Below, piece by piece: positions 26,204-36,315 of a stretch of DNA of 64,000 nt. The DNA is taken from NCBI GenBank assembly GCA_942491485.1, contig CALOAX010000004.1, positions 744,001-808,000 of the forward strand, given 5' to 3'. The DNA is from Desulfoluna sp942491485. Lineage in GTDB: Bacteria > Desulfobacterota > Desulfobacteria > Desulfobacterales > Desulfolunaceae. Both the position numbers and the translations under genes were made by a program. The stretch's first letter is position 1. Each line of letters opens with the position of its first letter. The notes under the pieces are model-generated. The model was not told the origin of the DNA. It worked only from the letters and a program-made list of their open reading frames with translations, and searched no databases.

Positions 26204-27619
26204 GTGTTTATTACATGGGCTCGATTGGGTACAATCGGTAAAGCCAGTCTTCAGTCAACTGTTTCAGGGGGGATCTTGGGAAAACTTAGCACAACATACG
26301 GCTTGGATGAGCGACCGCCATTGGGCCAAACATTGATCTTTGGGCTGCAGTGGCTGGCCATCACAATCGCCACCGTTATCATCATCGGCAAAGTGGTTGC
26401 CGGGCTCCATTTTACAGATCCCGACCGACAACTGCTCTACATGCAGAAATTATTCTTTGTTATGGGCAGCTCGCTGTTTGTTCAGGTCTTGTGGGGCCAC
26501 AGGCTGCCGCTGATTACCGGGCCGGCAACGGTATTGCTGGTGGCCATTCTCGCCGGATCAGAAAGCAGTATAAACGCTATATACACGTCCATCGGAGCCG
26601 GTGGCGCATTTCTGGTGCTGCTGAGTGTTACGGGGCTGTTTTCGCGAATTTCACGCTTGTTTACCTCCCGGGTCGTGGCCACGATTCTGATATTGATTGC
26701 GCTGACCATTACCCCCACCATTTTGAATTTGATTCTTGCAAACGCGCCTGCAGACACAGTGCTTACCAATCTTGGTTTTGCCTTGTGCCTTTTCATATCC
26801 ATGATCGTCGCGGACAAGCTGCTCCCGGGGATCTGGAAATCCACCATGATCGTCTGGGCCATCCTTGTCGGCAGCATCGGCTACCTGCTCCTGGTTCCTC
26901 CCGATGCATGGCGTGACTCACACCAACTGGGCTTCGTGTCCAATTGTTTTATCGATTTCACGACCACCCCTGTCTGGGAACCGGGGCTTTTGATCTCATT
27001 TTTGATCTGCTTTATTGCCCTCTCCATCAACGACCTTGGATCCATTCAAGCCGTGGGGCAGCTCATCAAGCCCCCGGCCATGAAACGCCGGGTGACAGCC
27101 GGTATTACCTTCAGCGGACTGTCAAACATGCTCGCAGGTTTCTTTGGCGTGATCGGGCCGGTCAACTTCTCCATGAGCGTGGGAATCATTGCAGCCAATG
27201 GCAACGCCTCTCGCCTGACCATGATCCCCACCAGTGTAGGCCTGCTGCTCATGGCCTTTCTCCCGGGTGTGGTGGCCTTTATCTGGAACGTACCCGCCGT
27301 CGTGGTGGGAACGATCCTGCTCTACATCATGTGCTCCCAGCTGGCAGCCGGCCTTATGGTGGCCTTCGGGGCAGGGGAGTTTTCGTTTCAAGATGGGCTG
27401 ATCATCGGGATCCCCATGATGCTGAGCATCCTGATCTCCTATATGCCACCGGATGTCAGGGGGGCACTGCCTCCTGTTCTGATCCCGTTGGTGGGCAATG
27501 GGTTTGTCATGGGTGTGCTGGCTGTGCTGGCCTTGGAGCATGTCCTGTACCGAAGGAAGCCCTTATCGCCGCCAGAAGCTTCCCCTTTGTCAAATGAATC
27601 CGAAGAACGATGCGCGTGA
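26204..27619 (+). CDS. NCS2-family nucleobase (xanthine/uracil-type) permease
   Basis: Inner-membrane proton- or sodium-coupled purine/pyrimidine transporter. It has 12-14 hydrophobic segments through about 471 aa. Family marks include the opening GLDERPPLGQTLIFGLQWLAI, the TM8 motif region LSINDLGSIQAVGQL (corresponding to the substrate-binding Asp/Glu helix) and the TM10 region GPVNFSMSVGIIAANGNASR. The loop sequences differ from classical UraA/XanQ, so the substrate cannot be named. GTG 26204 is the longest start; TTG 26276, right after AGGGGGG, is an alternative that would begin near the conserved domain. It stands alone, with family B repeats downstream. Confidence 0.88.
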   Translation: MFITWARLGTIGKASLQSTVSGGILGKLSTTYGLDERPPLGQTLIFGLQWLAITIATVIIIGKVVAGLHFTDPDRQLLYMQKLFFVMGSSLFVQVLWGHRLPLITGPATVLLVAILAGSESSINAIYTSIGAGGAFLVLLSVTGLFSRISRLFTSRVVATILILIALTITPTILNLILANAPADTVLTNLGFALCLFISMIVADKLLPGIWKSTMIVWAILVGSIGYLLLVPPDAWRDSHQLGFVSNCFIDFTTTPVWEPGLLISFLICFIALSINDLGSIQAVGQLIKPPAMKRRVTAGITFSGLSNMLAGFFGVIGPVNFSMSVGIIAANGNASRLTMIPTSVGLLLMAFLPGVVAFIWNVPAVVVGTILLYIMCSQLAAGLMVAFGAGEFSFQDGLIIGIPMMLSILISYMPPDVRGALPPVLIPLVGNGFVMGVLAVLALEHVLYRRKPLSPPEASPLSNESEERCA

Positions 27620-27689
27620 GATGTGCCTCAGGAAGAGAAGGGGGGCGGGTGTGGCAGTGACAACAATCCCGACCGGGCAGGGCGTCCGG

Positions 27690-28050
27690 ACGTTAAAAAA
27701 CATGTGTGGTGCTTGGTTCTGAAACAGGGGCGAAAGAGAAAAAGCATAAAGCCATAGATGGGCGGAAACCGCCGGTCAATGGTGAGTGGTGAATAGTGAG
27801 TAGGGGCGGCTTCGCCGCTGGATAAGCAAAAAAACGTTCTTGGTTCGTAGTGCCTGGGTCTTCGTTCAAGGAAATCGTTACGCTCAGCTTCGTTAAAGGA
27901 ACCGTAAAAGCTATGAGATAATTGATCCACGCAGCCGTTCGGGCGCGCCGTGCTCCCGCGCGGCTTTTATTGTATATTGACGGAGCGCAGCGACCCCACA
28001 ACGAAGAACCAAGAACAAAGCACGAAGAACGTTTTTATAGGGCCTTTAGC
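27690..28050. repeat. Family B mosaic repeat
   Basis: The order is as elsewhere: GTGCTTGGTTCTGAAACAGGGGCG, GGCGGAAACCGCC, GGTGAGTGGTGAATAG, hairpin GGCGGCTTCGCCGC, the TTCTTGGTTCG phrase, GGCGCGCCGTGCTCCCGCGCGGC hairpin (as two arms), GGAGCGCAGCG, and the AACGAAGAACCAAGAAC phrase. No gene. Confidence 0.65.
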
Positions 28051-28057
28051 CCTTCTT

Positions 28058-28513
28058 TCATGCATACCGCTTTAAAAACCCCCGCACCATTTCAAGGCTG
28101 TCACTCACCCCGTCACGTTCCCCTTCCACAAATGCAAGCAGTGCTTCTTCATGGTCGGCAACCATGTTCCAGAGATCCCGGTGCTCTGTAGCGCCATCGG
28201 CCGACCGCCTGTACTTCTCGGCATACTCCCGGATCCAGGGGGCCAGGGTATGCATTAAGGGCTTCCACGCAAGATCAATCCACGTCTGCGCCTGCTCCAG
28301 TCCCTGTTTGGTCATCTCCGCATCAGAGGTCGGACAGCGCATGCCCAGGGGCTCTAAATATGCTTTCAGCAGTTCAGCCGTTCTTTGCTCCACCTTGATC
28401 AGGTGGTCCCATTTCTGCAGCTCTGACTGATCTGTTGATCTCTCCTTGAACGCCTTAAAAAAGACGATTCCAAACAACTCTCCCATGTATGCGGTGTGCA
28501 ATTTTTTCAGCAT
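28058..28513 (-). CDS. Ferritin-like four-helix protein
   Basis: 151 aa, strongly helical. Candidate metal-site residues fall at helix positions typical of ferritin-like folds: GELFGIVFF (helix 1), KVEQRTAEL (helix 2) and ADHEEALLAF (last helix). The classical ExxH is only partly kept (ExxT in helix 2), so a diiron centre is doubtful. It may be a degenerate ferritin-like or a hemerythrin-like bundle. ATG 28513 begins MLKKLHTAY. It lies between family B repeats with no partner gene. Function unknown. Confidence 0.65.
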   Translation of the reverse strand: MLKKLHTAYMGELFGIVFFKAFKERSTDQSELQKWDHLIKVEQRTAELLKAYLEPLGMRCPTSDAEMTKQGLEQAQTWIDLAWKPLMHTLAPWIREYAEKYRRSADGATEHRDLWNMVADHEEALLAFVEGERDGVSDSLEMVRGFLKRYA

Positions 28514-29083
28514 GTTGAATTTCCTGTGTGTTGGTTGCTCAAGGGGCTGATCCTTCGAGATGCCTGTACGCCTCGATTCGGTATACTCAACCTACATTCC
28601 AACTTATAAACCTGTGGCAGGGTGGGCACAATATTATAACGGAGGGGAAAGCATGAAAAACGTTCTTAGTTCGAGGTGCTTGGGGACAGGGGCGAAAGGC
28701 TAAGAGCTAAAGGCGAATGGTCAAAGGCAAAAGTATTGAGCCACAGAGGGGGTGGAAACCGCCAGTGAGTGGTAAGTGGGGAATGGTGAATAGGGCGACT
28801 TTGCCGCTTAAAAATAAAAATAAAGGTCAAGGCAAAAGCGGGTGGTTGTTTCAGAAAATGACGGAGCGCAGCGACTAAACCTTATGAATTCTCTGAGCTG
28901 TTGTGTGTCTATGTTTAAAACTTATGGCAGCGTCTCTTAGTGACTATAATTTAACGATAAAATTGGATGTTTAAGCTCTGTGATAATGGGCTTTATGAAA
29001 GTGTTGGTATCACTTTCAGTCCATTAAAATGGTCCGACCTAATTTTCCACGACCCGATTTTCCAGTCGAATAATGCTTACGAT
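28514..29083. other. Gap with family B repeat and AT-rich tail
   Basis: Family B words run from 28640 to about 28880 (AGGCTAAGAGCTAAAGGCG, GGTGGAAACCGCC, GGTGAATAGGGCG, GGAGCGCAGCG). From 28890 the GC content drops, and a small hairpin GAAAGTG...CACTTTC lies at 28997-29020 downstream of the antitoxin-like gene. No gene. Confidence 0.5.
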
Positions 29084-29485
29084 CTATTCAATAAACAGAG
29101 CAGGGCTGCATCGAAATCGTTTAGACAGAGCTTTCACTTGATCAATGTTAAGAAGGCGTTTTCCATTCAAGATTTCAGAGATCTCCTCTTGACTGCCCAG
29201 CTCGGTTAAATCAATTTGTTTGAGGCCATGGGTTTCCATCAGCATTCGGATGTTGTCAACGGCATCGGATTCAGGGCATAGGGGTTGGCGTGACTCGTAG
29301 TCGTGAATCAGAGTACCGACGAGGATTAATAGAGATTCAAGTCCAGGGGTCTCGTCATCATCCATGCGGTCCACGATGTAGTCCGCAAGGGCTATGAGGT
29401 GATCCAAGTCCTGCGAGTTTTCAGCAGGCTTAATCTCAGAGACATAAGGTAAGAGTCCATCGACTATTTTTTTGAATTCACCCAT
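29084..29485 (-). CDS. Helix-turn-helix antitoxin-like protein (HigA type), no toxin partner
   Basis: 133 aa. The C-terminal half is an XRE-like helix-turn-helix of the HigA/COG5499 type: DNIRMLMETHGLKQIDLTELG, then EEISEILNGKRLLNIDQVKALS. The N-terminal half is an acidic helical dimerisation/neutralisation region. ATG 29485 has AAAGGTG seven bases upstream. In intact modules a HigB/RelE-like toxin of ~100 aa lies directly upstream; here the upstream minus strand holds only the tRNA-Ser remnant, so it is an orphan. Position beside a damaged tRNA suggests leftover cargo of an integrated element. Confidence 0.82.
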   Translation of the reverse strand: MGEFKKIVDGLLPYVSEIKPAENSQDLDHLIALADYIVDRMDDDETPGLESLLILVGTLIHDYESRQPLCPESDAVDNIRMLMETHGLKQIDLTELGSQEEISEILNGKRLLNIDQVKALSKRFRCSPALFIE

Positions 29486-29604
29486 GGGACACCTTTATCA
29501 AAGATTTTTCAGTATTTAGCAAGGGGTACCCCTTGAAGACATTGTAAATGGTAACTCTGGAAACAAAAAAAGCCCGAACATTGTTGGGCCCTTAGGGTCT
29601 GGCG

Positions 29605-29697
29605 TGGCGGAGAAAGAGAGATTCGAACTCTCGATGGGCGTTAACCCATACGCCCTTAGCAGGGGCGCGCCTTTCCGCATCCTGACCGTGTTTTTCC
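29605..29697 (-). tRNA. tRNA-Ser (GCT), 5' part degenerate
   Basis: The 3' three-quarters is canonical: anticodon arm CGCCC-CTGCTAA-GGGCG, a long variable arm, T arm GAGAG-TTCGAAT-CTCTC, and acceptor strand TTTCTCC-G-CCA. The 5' strand should pair as GGAGAAA; here the only candidate (GGAAAAA at 29697-29691) has a mismatch, and the D arm does not fold well, with two extra bases before it. It is either a divergent gene or a 3' fragment left at an integration site. Confidence 0.6.
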
Positions 29698-30298
29698 TTT
29701 TGCTCGGAAACTCCGTTTTTGGAGCAAATTTGTAGCAAACGTTGGACCGGCCGTCAAGCAGGATGCCCCTGCATGAAGTCAATCTCTGCACCACCCTTCC
29801 TTTGCCCATTCCGGCCTCAATAAAGACGACTTTGCGTTCCCTCCATACTGTTCTATATCTGTTTGAAAAATTGGGGTTTCAAAAATCTGAGAGAGGCATC
29901 CAGCCATGGCCTTTTCGGAATTTTCGGGAAGGGAGGGGGTAGGAGTGCCTTCATGGATTGGTGGAGCTGAAGGATATCGCCTTGGCGGCGCCTTCATTAA
30001 TGGGTTTAACTCATTGGTATGGCTTTGTATCCACTCGCTACTTACCTTGGGTGTTCACTACGATCAGCGGATGTTTGAACAAAGGATATATGGCAGTCCT
30101 TGGGTTTTCAACTAAGGAATAGGCTTACCTTTGCCAGGACGTTTACCGGGTATCCACTCCGGCCCTTTAGGGACCGGATCTTTAATCGTTGCAGGCTGAA
30201 AGATCGGCATGCTATGCATGAAGCTATATGCATTTCAGTCGAACCGCACTTTTACTGCTTTCATATTCTTTAAGTGAATACCCAAGCAAGGATAGAGG
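29698..30298. other. Lower-GC gap, nothing certain
   Basis: No open frame here has a ribosome site or recognisable product. The GC content is lower than in the flanks. GGAGCAAATTTGTAGCAAACG at 29719-29739, next to the tRNA remnant, is the sort of sequence found at integrase target junctions, but no integrase gene is present. Confidence 0.35.
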
Positions 30299-32787
30299 AT
30301 GATTTTCTCAAAACGTATAGTAACCACACTTTTTTTACTGACGGCGGTCTTTCTCCTTCAAGGTTGTATGTCAAAGATTTCAACAGCTCACTTAATGGCC
30401 ACACGGTATCCCCCAGGAGAAGCTATTGAGGAATTCGAACGTAATATCGGATCGTATGAAAACTGGGTTCCTGAAGGAACAATGATGGAGGGTCCCGAGA
30501 ACATCTGGGGCTTAATAGATATCTGCAACTGCTATTTCCGTCTGGGAAATATGTCAAAAACCGAAGAGTGCGCAGAGGCCTATGCGAAACTCTTTTTAGA
30601 CAAAATTCCGGAAACACATAAATGGGGGAAGGATCGCAACTATTTTGGATACCGTTACCACAGGGTGCTCCTGAACCTTTACTTGGAATTGGGAAGTTAT
30701 GAAAAGGCCCGGTATCATGCGGAAAAGGGGATAGAATGCTATATCCGACATAGCGGGAGCCTTACAATTATGAGAATAGGCCGCATGAATGTGCACGCCC
30801 ACTTTATGGCAAATGCGGCGATCGTAATTTCAAAAACCGGAAATAATAAAAGGGCAAGAGAGCTGCTCACTTCCATCCACGACATACGTTATCGAGGGGG
30901 AAGGATTTTCCCGATGACAAAACGGATAGAAATGTTCAACAGGCTCGTGGATATATTGCCCTCGGTGAATATGAAAATGCAAAAAAAGCACTGGACCAGG
31001 ATACTGGGGAGAACAACTTGTCATACCGCGCTTGGGCTTTTGTTGGGTCTTGGGGCATGTCGGAAGTTTTCGGAACATACAAAACTGACATAAACCCCTT
31101 AAACATAGACGAGTTGTTCTTAGTGTCCCACATCTACCTTCATACGGGCGAATATGAAAAGGCGCGAGCCGGTTACGATGCCATGATCAATAACCATCAC
31201 AGAGCCGGCTGGGGTGGTATACAAAACCTTGCCAGCTACAGAACAGATCTGAACAACCGCCCCGGCCTAAATTATGTTGTCCTCCATGACAGAGGAAAAA
31301 TTGCAATTCATGATGGTGACCAGAATGCGGCAGCAGAATACTTCAGACGTGCAATTCAAATTATCGAAGCCCAGCGTGCAACCATCCACACAGAAAGTTC
31401 CAAGATCGGTTATGTCGGAAACAAGCAGGCCGTGTACAGGGATCTCGCAGCCCTACTGGTTGATATGGGAGAATATGAAGAGGCGTTTACCATAGCCGAA
31501 AGGTCCAAGGCGAGAGCCCTTGTGGACATGCTTGCTGCCCGGAGCGATCTCGGTGAAGGAAGGGGAGAGAAAGGAAAGGAATTGTCCGGCATGCTTCGGG
31601 AAGTGGATGAGATGGAGCAACGAGTCGCCTTGAACTATACAAATAGTTCGCCTGAAGAGAGCCAAAACCTCACCCGTAGCGTTAACCTGAAGCTAAATGA
31701 GATCCGTGAAGCGGATCCGGAATTCTCATCCCTCGTCACCGTCACGCCACCTGACCTGAAAAAGATCCAGGCACTCCTTCCTGAAGACGAAACCCTTCTT
31801 GAGTACTATGGGGACGATAAGGAGCTGTTCCTCTTTGTGGTGACCCGTAACTCAATCAAGGCCCACCGGCTTGATGCCTCCGAAATTTCGACTCTTGTGA
31901 GCCGTTTCAGAAACTACATCCAGACACCGCCGGGAACCGTCCGGGGGCTCAAAAGAATCGCCACTGTCGAAACCGGCGGTCCTGAGGCCGGAATTGCACT
32001 CTATGATCATCTGATCAAACCTGTCGCAGGTGAGATCCGCACGAAAGATCTCACCATCGTGCCCCATGGATCGCTCCACTATCTCCCGTTTAGCGCACTC
32101 TCGGACGGCAGACGCTATATGCTCGACCGATACCGGATTCGGATTCTTCCGAGCGCAGGGGTGTTGGAGTTTCTGCAACAAAATGAAAACCGAAAGGCCC
32201 GAAGCCTGGTGGCGTTCGGGAACCCTGACCTCGGAGACCCCTCCCTCAGTCTTCCTGGAGCGGAGAAAGAATCCAGGGCCATCACCCGTCGCGTAAAAGG
32301 AGCCTCTCTCTTTACCGGGAAAGAGGCAACGGAAACGGCCGTCCGTTCCTTTGGCAATCAATACCGCTACATTCACTTTGCTCTGCATGGAACCTTTGAC
32401 CCGAAAAACCCGTTGGGCTCCGGCCTCCTGATGGCTGCCGACGATCAGAATGACGGTATACTCACCGTGGGGGAACTTTACACCCTCGATATGGATGCCG
32501 ATATGGTCACCCTGTCGGCCTGTGAAACAGCTCTTGGCAAAGTTGCAAATGGTGATGACGTGGTGGGCTTTACCCGAGGATTCCTCTATGCGGGAGCCGA
32601 CTCCATCGTATCCAGCCTTTGGAAGGTGGATGACAAGGCCACATCGGAGCTGATGCAGAAATTCTACCGGGAGCTCGTAAAGAACGACAGGAGAGAGGCC
32701 CTGAGAAAGGCCCAACTCCACACAAAGCGAAACATTAACAAGCACCCGTACTACTGGGCGGCGTTTCAGTTGACCGGAGACATATAA
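30299..32787 (+). pseudogene. TPR-CHAT lipoprotein, frameshifted
   Basis: Two overlapping open frames make one protein. The first (from ATG 30299) has a lipoprotein signal with lipobox LLQGC and TPR-like helices. The second (frame of 31018) continues with TPRs and a C-terminal CHAT domain, a caspase-like protease, with catalytic His in ALHG (codon 32386) and Cys in LSACETALG (codon 32521). Reading back in the second frame gives ARGYIALGEYENAKKAL, a perfect TPR helix lost in the first frame, so the shift lies between about 30890 and 30940, near GGGGG and AAAA runs. Intact it would be a ~825-aa outer- or inner-membrane-anchored protein. The cause may be inactivation, a base error or slippage. 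TPR-CHAT proteins are often associated with stress or defence functions, but no partner gene is adjacent. Confidence 0.8.
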
Positions 32788-32847
32788 TGAACCGGGGCAG
32801 AAGTATGAATCCCGACTTTTAGATAATGGTCGACTTTCAGAACCGAC

Positions 32848-32878
32848 CAGCATGTTACCCAAAACATGCTGACCTTTT
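32848..32878 (+). terminator. Terminator after the CHAT gene
   Basis: CAGCATGTT and AACATGCTG form a perfect 9-bp stem with a 6-base loop, followed by ACCTTTT, 60 bases after the stop codon. Confidence 0.65.
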
Positions 32879-33295
32879 GCATTTTCCCTGAGACTTTGAA
32901 TACCAACCTTGCTTGGCTGTTTCCATCATCGTCAACATTCGACCGGCATCGACGCACCCGAAGCGGTCCCCATGTCGCCCTGTCCGTAAGGTGTACCTTG
33001 AGTGACACCGGTGTTGTCACATGTTTGTTTCCTGTCTTCCGTATTAAATAGTGCAACGTAAAAGGTTGGCCTGACCTTTCTTGACGGGTGTTCGTAAGGT
33101 ATAAATGATTTCGGACATTGGGTGACATGATGTCCCTACGCAATCCGGTGCGGGAGCCGCACCCTACGCGCCCCCATGTATTAGAGGCTGCGTGGCAATC
33201 CACCCGTCCTCTTCCGTTTCGGTTATTGACACCCTTGACATCTTTTATATAGTTGTCAGGCATGTTGAATGTACAAGTTTTGCCTTAAAGCCGTT
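32879..33295. other. Gap, nothing recognised
   Basis: No gene or repeat of families A-C up to 33295. The phrase GCGGGAGCCGCACCCTACG at about 33150 resembles a dispersed intergenic word but occurs once here. Confidence 0.3.
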
Positions 33296-33372
33296 GTGAT
33301 TTGACTTGAGGAACGAGAGGCAAATCACAACGGCAATCAGCTTTCAAGGTGGCCCACCTTGCCGCCGGAGGC
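33296..33372. repeat. Family A repeat, right half
   Basis: The central word TTGACTTGAGGAACGAGAGG and a gamma-type right arm (TTTCAAGGTGG...CCACCTTG) end in CCGCCGGAGGC. It lies just upstream of the diguanylate cyclase start and its readthrough inflates that open frame. Confidence 0.7.
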
Positions 33373-33416
33373 TTTTTTCCAAGTCTCTAAGTGAACCGAA
33401 GCCAACGGAGTGCGTG

Positions 33417-34523
33417 ATGACCAGATGTGATATGGACAAGGCCGAAACAGATGCGAAACACATTCTGAACCAGCTTGGTTCCTTAAGTTCCTATCTCACC
33501 GGTATGGACGCGATGGCGGAGAAGGATTCCTGCTTCAACCTGCCTCTGGAGATCATGAGAAAGGCCATGGCCTTTGATGTGAGCGTTCTCTACGAGGTGA
33601 GCAACGTGGTCGACAACTGGCTGATCTTGGAGATCACGCGGGTGTTCGACCCGATAGGGTATCGGAGCGACCTGAAGGAGGGGGAGAAGCTGATTCTCGA
33701 TATGGACAACCCCGAGGGGATCTATATCAATGAGGTGAAGGCCTTCAAGTCCAGAAAGATCTCCCACATCAACGTTCCCAACCAGGGGTGCGACATGATG
33801 GGGTTTGTCTATCTCCCAGAGAGCCTTGGGGGCGGGTATCTCTTCGGCGGCGATTATTGCGGCCAGGAGTCCGGGGTGAGGGATTATGAGGCGAGTGTCT
33901 GCGAGATCATGTGCAATTTTCTCAGCACCATCCTTATCAAAACGCAGCTTGAACAGTTGGCTGTCTTTGACAGCCTCACCGGACTCAACAACAGCCGGAG
34001 CATCAAGGAAGAGGTTGCCCGCATCTGCAACCGTTTCGATCGGAAGACCGGGGCCGTTGCCACCATTGCTCTGTGCGACATCGACCATTTCAAGGCAGTG
34101 AACGATACCTACGGGCATATCCAGGGTGATCTGATTTTAAAGGAAGTGGGGGAGATTCTCTCCTCGTCCATGCGAAAAGATTTTGATGTCGCTGGACGAT
34201 ATGGCGGGGAGGAGTTTCTGCTGGTCCTGGATGGGACGCAAGACTCGGATACCTTGGAAATCATCGAGAGGATCCGCAGGAAAATTGAGGATCACGCATT
34301 CGGCAAAGCCGATAAAGCCGGCAACGCCATACCGGGCGAATCCCTTCACATCACCATGTCCTTCGGTATCGCGGAGAACCGCTCGGAACCCGAGCCTTGC
34401 GATGCCCTGGAATGGATCAGCCGCGCGGACAGAGCCCTTTATCGCTCCAAGCATGAGGGCAGGAACCGGACGACCCTCTGGGGCGAAGCGTTGGATAATG
34501 AGACTTGTCTTGAAAGTGCATAA
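33417..34523 (+). CDS. Diguanylate cyclase (GAF-like sensor plus GGDEF)
   Basis: 369 aa, cytoplasmic. Residues about 30-175 form a GAF-like sensor with several cysteines. The C-terminal GGDEF domain (about 195-355) has DSLTGLNN, the metal/nucleotide region CDIDHFKAVND and the active-site loop RYGGEEF at 263-267, so it should make c-di-GMP. The product-inhibition RxxD site is not in the canonical position (KxxD). ATG 33417 is chosen because ACGGAG lies six bases upstream; the open frame extends upstream only through repeat DNA. It is a single gene. Confidence 0.93.
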   Translation: MTRCDMDKAETDAKHILNQLGSLSSYLTGMDAMAEKDSCFNLPLEIMRKAMAFDVSVLYEVSNVVDNWLILEITRVFDPIGYRSDLKEGEKLILDMDNPEGIYINEVKAFKSRKISHINVPNQGCDMMGFVYLPESLGGGYLFGGDYCGQESGVRDYEASVCEIMCNFLSTILIKTQLEQLAVFDSLTGLNNSRSIKEEVARICNRFDRKTGAVATIALCDIDHFKAVNDTYGHIQGDLILKEVGEILSSSMRKDFDVAGRYGGEEFLLVLDGTQDSDTLEIIERIRRKIEDHAFGKADKAGNAIPGESLHITMSFGIAENRSEPEPCDALEWISRADRALYRSKHEGRNRTTLWGEALDNETCLESA

Positions 34524-34528
34524 CGATA

Positions 34529-34640
34529 CCTCCGGCGGGCAGGGGATGATCCCCTGCACCCCAGGTTCGCAAATGCATCGTTCCCTCGTTCCTCGGGTAC
34601 GTCACATTTGCTGACGGGCTGCGCCCGTGAACAACCGGAT
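34529..34640. repeat. Family A repeat, left half
   Basis: Left end CCTCCGGCGG with beta arm (AGGGGATGATCCCCT). The centre is CCCTCGTTCCTCGGG with GCAAATG/CATTTGC arms. The right end is diverged. It sits six bases after the diguanylate cyclase stop. A family B-type phrase (GCGGCGAAGCCGCC and TTCATGCTCTTCATG words) follows at 34680-34745. Confidence 0.65.
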
Positions 34641-34939
34641 AGGTTGTGAATCCTATCTCGAGGTGCCCGGTGGTACGACGAAAACCCGAAGCATTGTTTT
34701 TAGCGGCGAAGCCGCCTTCATGCTCTTCATGTCCTTCATGGTTTAAACTGCAGCCTGCGTGAATCCCAACCTGTGCCATATTGCATGCATGGATCTCCGA
34801 TCAATGGGTCGTACGAAGGGTGTTCTGTCTTTACATGCTAAAGCAACACATTCGCCCCCACGTCCCCTGCAGTCGGGGAAGACGACACGGGTCATAACAC
34901 CGATACCGTTGTCCACGGTCGTAGCCATGACGCAAAAAG

Positions 34940-35022
34940 GCGGATGTGATTTGACCCGAGGAACGAGGGGCAAAGAGCATCCGCAATCCGCTTTCAAGGT
35001 GGCTCACCTTGCCGCCGGAGGC
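34940..35022. repeat. Family A repeat, right half
   Basis: GCGGATGTGATTTGACCCGAGG centre (split over its arms) and gamma arm ending GCCGCCGGAGGC, 15 bases from the stop of the minus-strand exchanger-like gene. The interval 34650-34940 has no gene. Confidence 0.7.
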
Positions 35023-35037
35023 AGTTCTTTTTATTCC

Positions 35038-36090
35038 CTATCCCAAGATTCCCTTAAAGAAAAAGAAGCCATAGCTGGCGGCGAGCATGGCACCTGCAGC
35101 GCGGGGCAGGCGTTTGAACCCTGCGATGAAGAAGAAGTGCGCTCCGCAGGCGGCCATGATGGTGATGGCCCCTGCTTCGAAGGAGGCGGGGATTGTGATG
35201 GGGGAGAAGACGGCGTAGATGCCGATGCACATGGGAATGCAGATATGGCCATCTCCGATCTGGGAGGAGTAGGCGATATCCGACCGATTCACGGCGGCGT
35301 AATAGAAGGCAAGGATCCCGTTGGGGACAACCATCAACAGGCCGCTTAAAATGCCAATCTGGTTATATGAGATGACCCCTCCACCGCCCCCGTTTGAGAC
35401 CCATTCCACCAGCCCTTCGATGCTGTAATACGTTCCCCAGGCCGCTGCCGCCACCAGGACGAGGTCGACGAGAAACCAGGGGTTGACGGCTCGCTGGTTC
35501 CGTACGTTGCTCTTCATCAGCTCAAAGACCTGAAACACCTGCCAGAACAGGAACAGTCCGATGAGGACCAGGCCATCGCCCTGATTCAGGACACCGTCTC
35601 GGCCAAGGGCCCAGACCACTCCCGTAAAAAAGGCCATGGCGATGAGGGTGAGGAGAAGGGAGAGATAATCCAGCTTCACTTTGGAGCTGTCTTCACTTTT
35701 TCCGTAGAGGGTCAACCCCCAGATGAGGGCGGGAATGCCAAGGAGGATTGTGAGGTTCGTGACGTTGTTGACGATGCAGTTTTCCAGGACCATGGCAGCA
35801 TCACCACCGGAGGTTCCCATGATGTAGGCAAAGGCCAGGTTGGAGAAACCGGAGCAATAGGGCATCACCATGGTGCCGATGACGGTGCCCTCGAACCCCT
35901 TTTGCTCAAAGGCGTTCAGTCGCCAGACCATAAGCATGGAGGAGATGAAGAAGAGGGCAAGGAGCTGCCAGGGCCCGGCATGGAGAACAATGGCGCAGGC
36001 ACCCTTGAATAGGGCGTTGTAGTCCGGGGCCGTGGCCAGCATTTTTAACCCGCTCAGAAGCTGGGACAGCAAATCCAATAGTTTTTCCAC
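35038..36090 (-). CDS. Sodium/calcium-exchanger-like membrane protein
   Basis: 350 aa with about ten membrane segments. Two internally related regions match the alpha repeats of the cation/Ca2+ exchanger fold: GTMVMPYCSGFSNLAFA with ENCIVNNVTNLTILLG in the first half, and MVVPNGILAFYYAAVNRSDIAYSS in the second. Asn and Ser replace some acidic ion ligands, so the ion is uncertain. ATG 36090 opens MEKLLDLLSQLLSG. Isolated gene, repeats on both sides. Confidence 0.8.
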   Translation of the reverse strand: MEKLLDLLSQLLSGLKMLATAPDYNALFKGACAIVLHAGPWQLLALFFISSMLMVWRLNAFEQKGFEGTVIGTMVMPYCSGFSNLAFAYIMGTSGGDAAMVLENCIVNNVTNLTILLGIPALIWGLTLYGKSEDSSKVKLDYLSLLLTLIAMAFFTGVVWALGRDGVLNQGDGLVLIGLFLFWQVFQVFELMKSNVRNQRAVNPWFLVDLVLVAAAAWGTYYSIEGLVEWVSNGGGGGVISYNQIGILSGLLMVVPNGILAFYYAAVNRSDIAYSSQIGDGHICIPMCIGIYAVFSPITIPASFEAGAITIMAACGAHFFFIAGFKRLPRAAGAMLAASYGFFFFKGILG

Positions 36091-36154
36091 AAAAACCCCA
36101 TCAATCCGGTTAATACCTCAACATCCTGCCAGATAAACAAAATGATTCAGGTAT

Positions 36155-36315
36155 GCCTCCGGCGGCCAGGGGATGATCCCCTGGACCCCAGATTGCGGAT
36201 GAGCTTGCCCTCGTTCCTCGGGCGAACGCATCCGCGAAGAAACAACCAAGCCGTATTTGTCAACCGACGTCATGTAAACCAGGAAACGTGTGGCCTCGGC
36301 AGAGCCTCCGGAGGC
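36155..36315. repeat. Family A repeat, complete
   Basis: GCCTCCGGCGG and GCCTCCGGAGGC ends. The left beta arm is CCAGGGGATGATCCCCTGG, the centre GCGGATGAG...CCCTCGTTCCTCGGGC...GCATCCGC. The right arm is diverged. 36316-36625 has no other recognisable feature. Confidence 0.8.

Noticed and set aside
29516..29809. Possible HigB toxin upstream of the antitoxin-like gene
   Set aside because: The open frame runs through the tRNA-Ser sequence and has no RelE/HigB features.
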